Of a stretch of 6,312 bases of DNA, positions 4,652-6,312 are shown in pieces. Within the stretch, counting starts at the first letter, position 1, and every line of letters begins with the position of its first letter. The notes beneath the pieces are model-generated. The model was not told where the DNA came from. It did no database searches and saw only the letters and a list, made by a program, of their open reading frames with translations. Both the position numbers and the translations under genes were made by a program. This DNA is from Anaerolineae bacterium (GTDB lineage Bacteria; Chloroflexota; Anaerolineae; Anaerolineales; E44-bin32): NCBI GenBank assembly GCA_030673735.1, contig DAOVIK010000102.1, forward strand, positions 1-6,312, in the 5' to 3' direction.

Positions 4652-5773
4652 GTGAAGCACAGCAGGTGGTCCTGGCCCTTTTACTGCGGCTCCTGTGAAG
4701 AGCCTTATTCCTCAGAAGGTTTTCCCCACGTTTGCCCAGCCTGCGGGGGCATTTTCAAGCTCCAGCTTCCTCTCCCAGTTGAGGTGGACGAGGCTAGGAG
4801 GCCGATTCGCAAAGGAATGGGCCAATATCGCCGATCATTGCCCTTGCCTCCGGATGCAACTCTAGTGAGCATCGGCGAAGGCGGAACCCCCTTGCTGCCG
4901 CAGGTCGTGGATCAGCGAACGATCTTCTTCAAGTGCGAACACCTCAATCCCACTGGTTCCTTCAAGGATCGGGGCTCGGCCGTGATTGTGAGCGCCCTGT
5001 TGGCAGAGGGCGTGCGCGAGGCGGTCGAGGATTCCTCCGGAAACGCTGGCGCCTCGTTTGCCGCATATTGTGCTCGCTCGGGGATTAGGGCGACAGTCTA
5101 CGTGCCGGAATACGCGGCGGGTCCCAAACGGGCTCAGATCGAAATGGCGGGAGCCGAGATCGTGCCCGTTCCTGGTCCTCGGTCTGCAGCTTCCGATGCA
5201 GTCCGCCAGCGTGCCGAAGCCGGAACAGCGTATGCCAGCCATGCGCATTTGCCGCATGTGCTGGCGGGCATGGCAACCATGGCGTTCGAGATTGTAGATC
5301 AGTTGGGGAGTGCTCCGGGAGCGCTGGTACTGCCCGTGGGCCAGGGCACGCTTCTGCTTGGTGCATACTACGGCTTCGAATCAATGCTGGCTGCCGGGCG
5401 GATCAGTTCCATGCCGAAGATTGTGGGCGTACAGGCACGCGCCTGCGCCCCCATCTGGGAGGCCTTTAGCCGTGGGGAAGATGGGCTGGACTATAGCGGC
5501 GAAGGCGAGACATTGGCGGAGGGCATTCGGATTGCGCGGCCGTTGCGTTTGGATGCGGTACTCGCTGCGGTTCAGGCTTCGGGCGGCCGGATTCTGGCGG
5601 TTGAGGAGCAGCAGATCATCGAGGGACGCGACGCGCTGGCTTCCAAAGGGTTTTATGTAGAGCCAACCTCTGCGGTGGTTTGGCCTGCGCTGGGGACTGT
5701 CTTGGCGGAGCTTCCGGATCCGGTTGTGGTTGTTCTCACTGGATCAGGCTTCAAGGACACTCGTGTGATATAG
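4652..5773 (+). CDS. thrC: Threonine synthase-like PLP-dependent enzyme with N-terminal zinc ribbon
   Basis: Probably makes L-threonine and phosphate from O-phospho-L-homoserine. The product is 373 residues, a fold-type II PLP enzyme. Residues 12-31 hold CGSC and CPAC, a zinc-ribbon-like segment found in several bacterial and archaeal threonine synthases. Then come GEGGTPLL (76-82), NPTGSFKDRG (99-108) with the PLP lysine Lys105, SSGNAGASFA (128-137), a phosphate-binding-type loop VGQGTLLLG (229-237), and the C-terminal LTGSGFKDT (362-370), close to the threonine synthase LTGHGLKD motif. The glycine-rich loop is not the usual GGGG or GNGGN, so a related PLP lyase is possible. The start is GTG: the in-frame TGA of moaDE lies 5 codons upstream and no ATG intervenes. 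There is no clear Shine-Dalgarno, so coupling to moaDE translation is likely. Confidence 0.82.
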   Translation: MKHSRWSWPFYCGSCEEPYSSEGFPHVCPACGGIFKLQLPLPVEVDEARRPIRKGMGQYRRSLPLPPDATLVSIGEGGTPLLPQVVDQRTIFFKCEHLNPTGSFKDRGSAVIVSALLAEGVREAVEDSSGNAGASFAAYCARSGIRATVYVPEYAAGPKRAQIEMAGAEIVPVPGPRSAASDAVRQRAEAGTAYASHAHLPHVLAGMATMAFEIVDQLGSAPGALVLPVGQGTLLLGAYYGFESMLAAGRISSMPKIVGVQARACAPIWEAFSRGEDGLDYSGEGETLAEGIRIARPLRLDAVLAAVQASGGRILAVEEQQIIEGRDALASKGFYVEPTSAVVWPALGTVLAELPDPVVVVLTGSGFKDTRVI

Positions 5774-5820
5774 TGCCCGCCGACGTGAGTTTGGCATGGG
5801 CTCTAGAGTCGCTGAAGATC

Positions 5821-5827
5821 GAGGTGA
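5821..5827 (+). promoter_or_regulatory. Strong Shine-Dalgarno site of fabF
   Basis: GAGGTGA is a seven-base match to the complement of the usual 16S rRNA 3' end, 6 nt before the ATG at 5834. It stands out because several neighbours (fabD, the flippase-like gene, moaC, thrC) lack a good site. It fixes the fabF start. Confidence 0.75.
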
Positions 5828-5833
5828 AGGGAA

Positions 5834-6312
5834 ATGACGCATCGAGTAGTGGTCACCGGCATGGGAACGGTCAATCCAATCGGCCTTGATGTCGCGTCGA
5901 CATGGCAAAGTGCGATCAACGGTGCTTCTGCCGTTGGTCCCATCACGCGCTTCGATTCCTCCGACATGCTGGTGCACATCGCTTGTGAGATCAATGACTT
6001 CGACGCCTTGCAGCACTTGAGCGCGAAAGAAGCGCGTCGCATGGACCTGTATGAGCAGTATGCAATGGCGGCAGTTCAGGAAGCGATGCAGCAATCCGGT
6101 TTGGAAATTGGAGAGCAAAATGCCGGGCGGGTGGCGGTCATCGTTTCTTCCGCGGTTGGAGGCTTCATCACCCTTCATGGCGCCTTCAGAGTGCTCTTTG
6201 AGTCCGGAGCTCGCCGCCTCAATCCGTTCATAATACCGATGTTCATGCCCAACGGTGCCGCGGGTATGGTGGCCATCAAGTTGGGGGCCAAGGGACCGTG
6301 TTTCTCCATTGC
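5834..6312 (+). CDS. fabF: Beta-ketoacyl-ACP synthase II, N-terminal part (cut by window edge)
   Basis: Condenses malonyl-ACP with a growing acyl-ACP in fatty-acid elongation. The first 159 residues are present. Family features are the opening RVVVTGMGTVNPIG (4-17), ITRFDSSDM (37-45), KEARRMDLYEQYAMAAVQEAM (65-85), VAVIVSSAVGGFITL (100-114), and RRLNPFIIPMFMPNGAAGMVAIKLGAKGP starting near 126, all matching KAS II spacing. The sequence ends at GPCFSI, a few residues before the expected catalytic Cys (TACASG-type motif), so activity cannot be judged; the Cys and two His lie outside. The gene starts 60 nt after thrC with its own strong Shine-Dalgarno, so it may belong to that transcript or have a promoter in the gap; only weak hexamers are visible there. 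FabB, or a polyketide-type ketosynthase, is a less likely alternative. Confidence 0.88.
   Translation, partial: MTHRVVVTGMGTVNPIGLDVASTWQSAINGASAVGPITRFDSSDMLVHIACEINDFDALQHLSAKEARRMDLYEQYAMAAVQEAMQQSGLEIGEQNAGRVAVIVSSAVGGFITLHGAFRVLFESGARRLNPFIIPMFMPNGAAGMVAIKLGAKGPCFSI

Overview
The window looks like chromosomal DNA of a free-living bacterium. It is moderately GC-rich and made almost entirely of housekeeping genes. Chloroflexota (Anaerolineae-like) is my best guess, resting on a Thr-Pro stalked lipoprotein, a MoaD-MoaE fusion, genes without Shine-Dalgarno sites, and G/C-tract palindromic repeats between genes. This placement is inference; no rRNA or other decisive marker is present.

Layout: two gene groups diverge from an intergenic region at 2728-3438. 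Leftward (minus strand) run rpmF (ribosomal protein L32, 2727-2542), fabD (malonyl-CoA:ACP transacylase, 2500-1544), an LPG-synthase-TM/flippase-like membrane protein (1528-461), and the start of a lipoprotein gene that leaves the window at base 1. Rightward (plus strand) run moaC (3439-3924), a moaD-moaE fusion (3929-4636), a threonine synthase-like gene (4652-5773), and the 5' part of fabF (5834 to the edge). The left group couples translation, fatty-acid synthesis and the envelope. The right group starts with two consecutive steps of molybdenum cofactor synthesis, then amino-acid synthesis, then fatty-acid elongation. fabD and fabF thus sit on opposite sides of the divergent region.

The intergenic region is the least ordinary part. 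Beside rpmF it has a consensus promoter (TTGACA, 16 bp, TATAAT) whose transcript would begin with a small hairpin. Beside moaC it has a TATAAT placed so that the mRNA would start at the ATG (leaderless). Between them lies about 450 bp that looks like a non-autonomous mobile element. It has three direct ~22-bp repeats at the left end, two inverted copies at the right end, TGT/ACA-type tips at equal distance from the outer repeats, and an identical 11-bp direct repeat outside it. It contains a perfect 18-bp hairpin, two further hairpins and a strong G-quadruplex motif, and no convincing gene.

The plus-strand reading frame over 4-456 is an artefact: its Gly-Val repeat is the antisense of the Thr-Pro stalk of the minus-strand lipoprotein.
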